From Dehalococcoidia bacterium (GTDB lineage Bacteria > Chloroflexota > Dehalococcoidia > Lucifugimonadales > Lucifugimonadaceae): 6,027 bases of DNA. The DNA is taken from the NCBI GenBank assembly GCA_028278465.1, contig JANQEF010000143.1:1-6027 (forward strand). The letters are read 5' to 3'. The notes beneath the pieces are model-generated. The model ran no database searches and was not told the origin of the DNA. It was given only the letters and a program-made list of their open reading frames with translations. The position numbers and the translations under genes are program-made. Positions 5,542 through 6,027 of this stretch are shown in pieces. The first letter of the stretch is position 1, and every line of letters starts with the position of its first letter.

Positions 5542-6027
5542 CTACTTTCGCCAGGCTAGAGCGACCAGCCGCACCTCGACATCCGAGCGGCGGGGCCTCA
5601 GTGAGGTGACCTCGAGCTCCTCCGTCGTCGCGTCGAAGCGGTATTCGAGCTTGTCGATCTCCTCGGTGAGCTCGGTGTTGAGCTCCTCGAGCTGCTCCGT
5701 CAGGGCCTCCACGGTCTCCTCGGCCCGCTTGACGTCCTGCTTCTCTTTCGACGAGCGGCCCATGCCGCGGACGGCGGTCGAGGCGCGGGAGAGGGTCGTG
5801 TAGCTCAGTCTCTTGCTGCCGGTCAGCGCTGAGAAGAGGGTCGCGCCGATTGACAGCGCGTTCTGGAGTCTCTGGCCGCTTGCCTGGTCTTTCTCTCGCT
5901 CCACCGCCTGTTTGGCCTTTCGAATCCTCTCCTCGAGCGTGGTCACCTTGGAGGCGAACCTCTTGCGAAGCTTGTCGGTCTCCTCGTCGCGGCGCTCGCG
6001 CGCCAGCTCGGAGAGACGGATGCGGAA
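5542..6027 (-). CDS. C-terminal part of a probable HerA/DUF87-type ATP-binding protein (partial, 161 aa visible)
   Basis: The frame is open to the window edge (FRIRLSELARERRDEETDKL upstream of the GTG at 5946), so this is the 3' end of a longer gene and not a 134-aa protein. Visible residues 1-50 form a charged coiled coil (LEERIRKAKQAVEREKDQA), 55-90 a small-residue segment (NALSIGATLFSALTG, RASTAVRGMGRS), 94-135 a second coiled coil beginning KEKQDVKRAEETVEAL, and then a short strand-rich end, LEVTSLRPRRSDVEVRLVALAW. This order, in particular the KEAQDVKRAEETVEAL-like and RPKKSDIxVRLVALAW-like blocks, is what I associate with the C-terminal region of bacterial HerA-like ATPases with a DUF87 core. 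The ATPase domain itself (Walker motifs) would lie outside the window, so the assignment rests on the tail. It is on the operon's strand but separated by about 450 bp and a hairpin, so it is probably a separate unit. Confidence 0.7.
   Translation of the reverse strand, partial: FRIRLSELARERRDEETDKLRKRFASKVTTLEERIRKAKQAVEREKDQASGQRLQNALSIGATLFSALTGSKRLSYTTLSRASTAVRGMGRSSKEKQDVKRAEETVEALTEQLEELNTELTEEIDKLEYRFDATTEELEVTSLRPRRSDVEVRLVALAWRK

Overview
This is a GC-rich bacterial window with a Gram-negative character: two products carry Sec-type signal peptides and one of them has a beta-barrel-like C-terminal part. The phylum cannot be fixed from the sequence. The style is compatible with Acidobacteriota, Myxococcota or similar soil lineages, but that is a guess.

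Layout. At the left edge is a decayed IS3-family transposase (OrfB) on the plus strand, entering from outside the window. It has lost the whole DDE catalytic core through an internal deletion and also carries a frameshift; a putative IS right end follows at about 541-568. A short gene-free stretch follows. From 5095 down to 728 on the minus strand lies a tight four-gene operon with gaps of 34, 10 and 19 bp. In transcription order it encodes: (1) a 581-aa membrane protein with a cysteine-containing ectodomain, three predicted membrane segments and a cytoplasmic helical region; (2) a 448-aa exported protein with a barrel-like C-terminal half; (3) a 202-aa papain-like cysteine protease of the AvrRpt2/C70 type; (4) a 200-aa acidic protein of unknown family. 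About 450 bp upstream, on the same strand, the window ends inside the 3' part of a gene whose product looks like the C-terminal coiled-coil tail of a HerA/DUF87-type ATPase. A strong hairpin, probably its terminator, separates it from the operon.

How the genes may work together. The most notable signal is that each of the four operon proteins contains exactly one copy of a near-identical motif, [T/G]PLGG[A/E], in an Ala/Pro/Gly-rich probable linker. Each copy uses different codons, so it is not a DNA repeat. In the protease it lies 20 residues before the catalytic Cys, where an autoprocessing site would be expected. AvrRpt2 is known to cut itself after a Gly-Gly-containing motif shared with its substrate. 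The inference is that PLGG is the protease's own cleavage site and that the other three proteins are its dedicated substrates or partners, giving a protease-controlled envelope system that I do not recognise as a described one. The linkage is inferred from sequence only.
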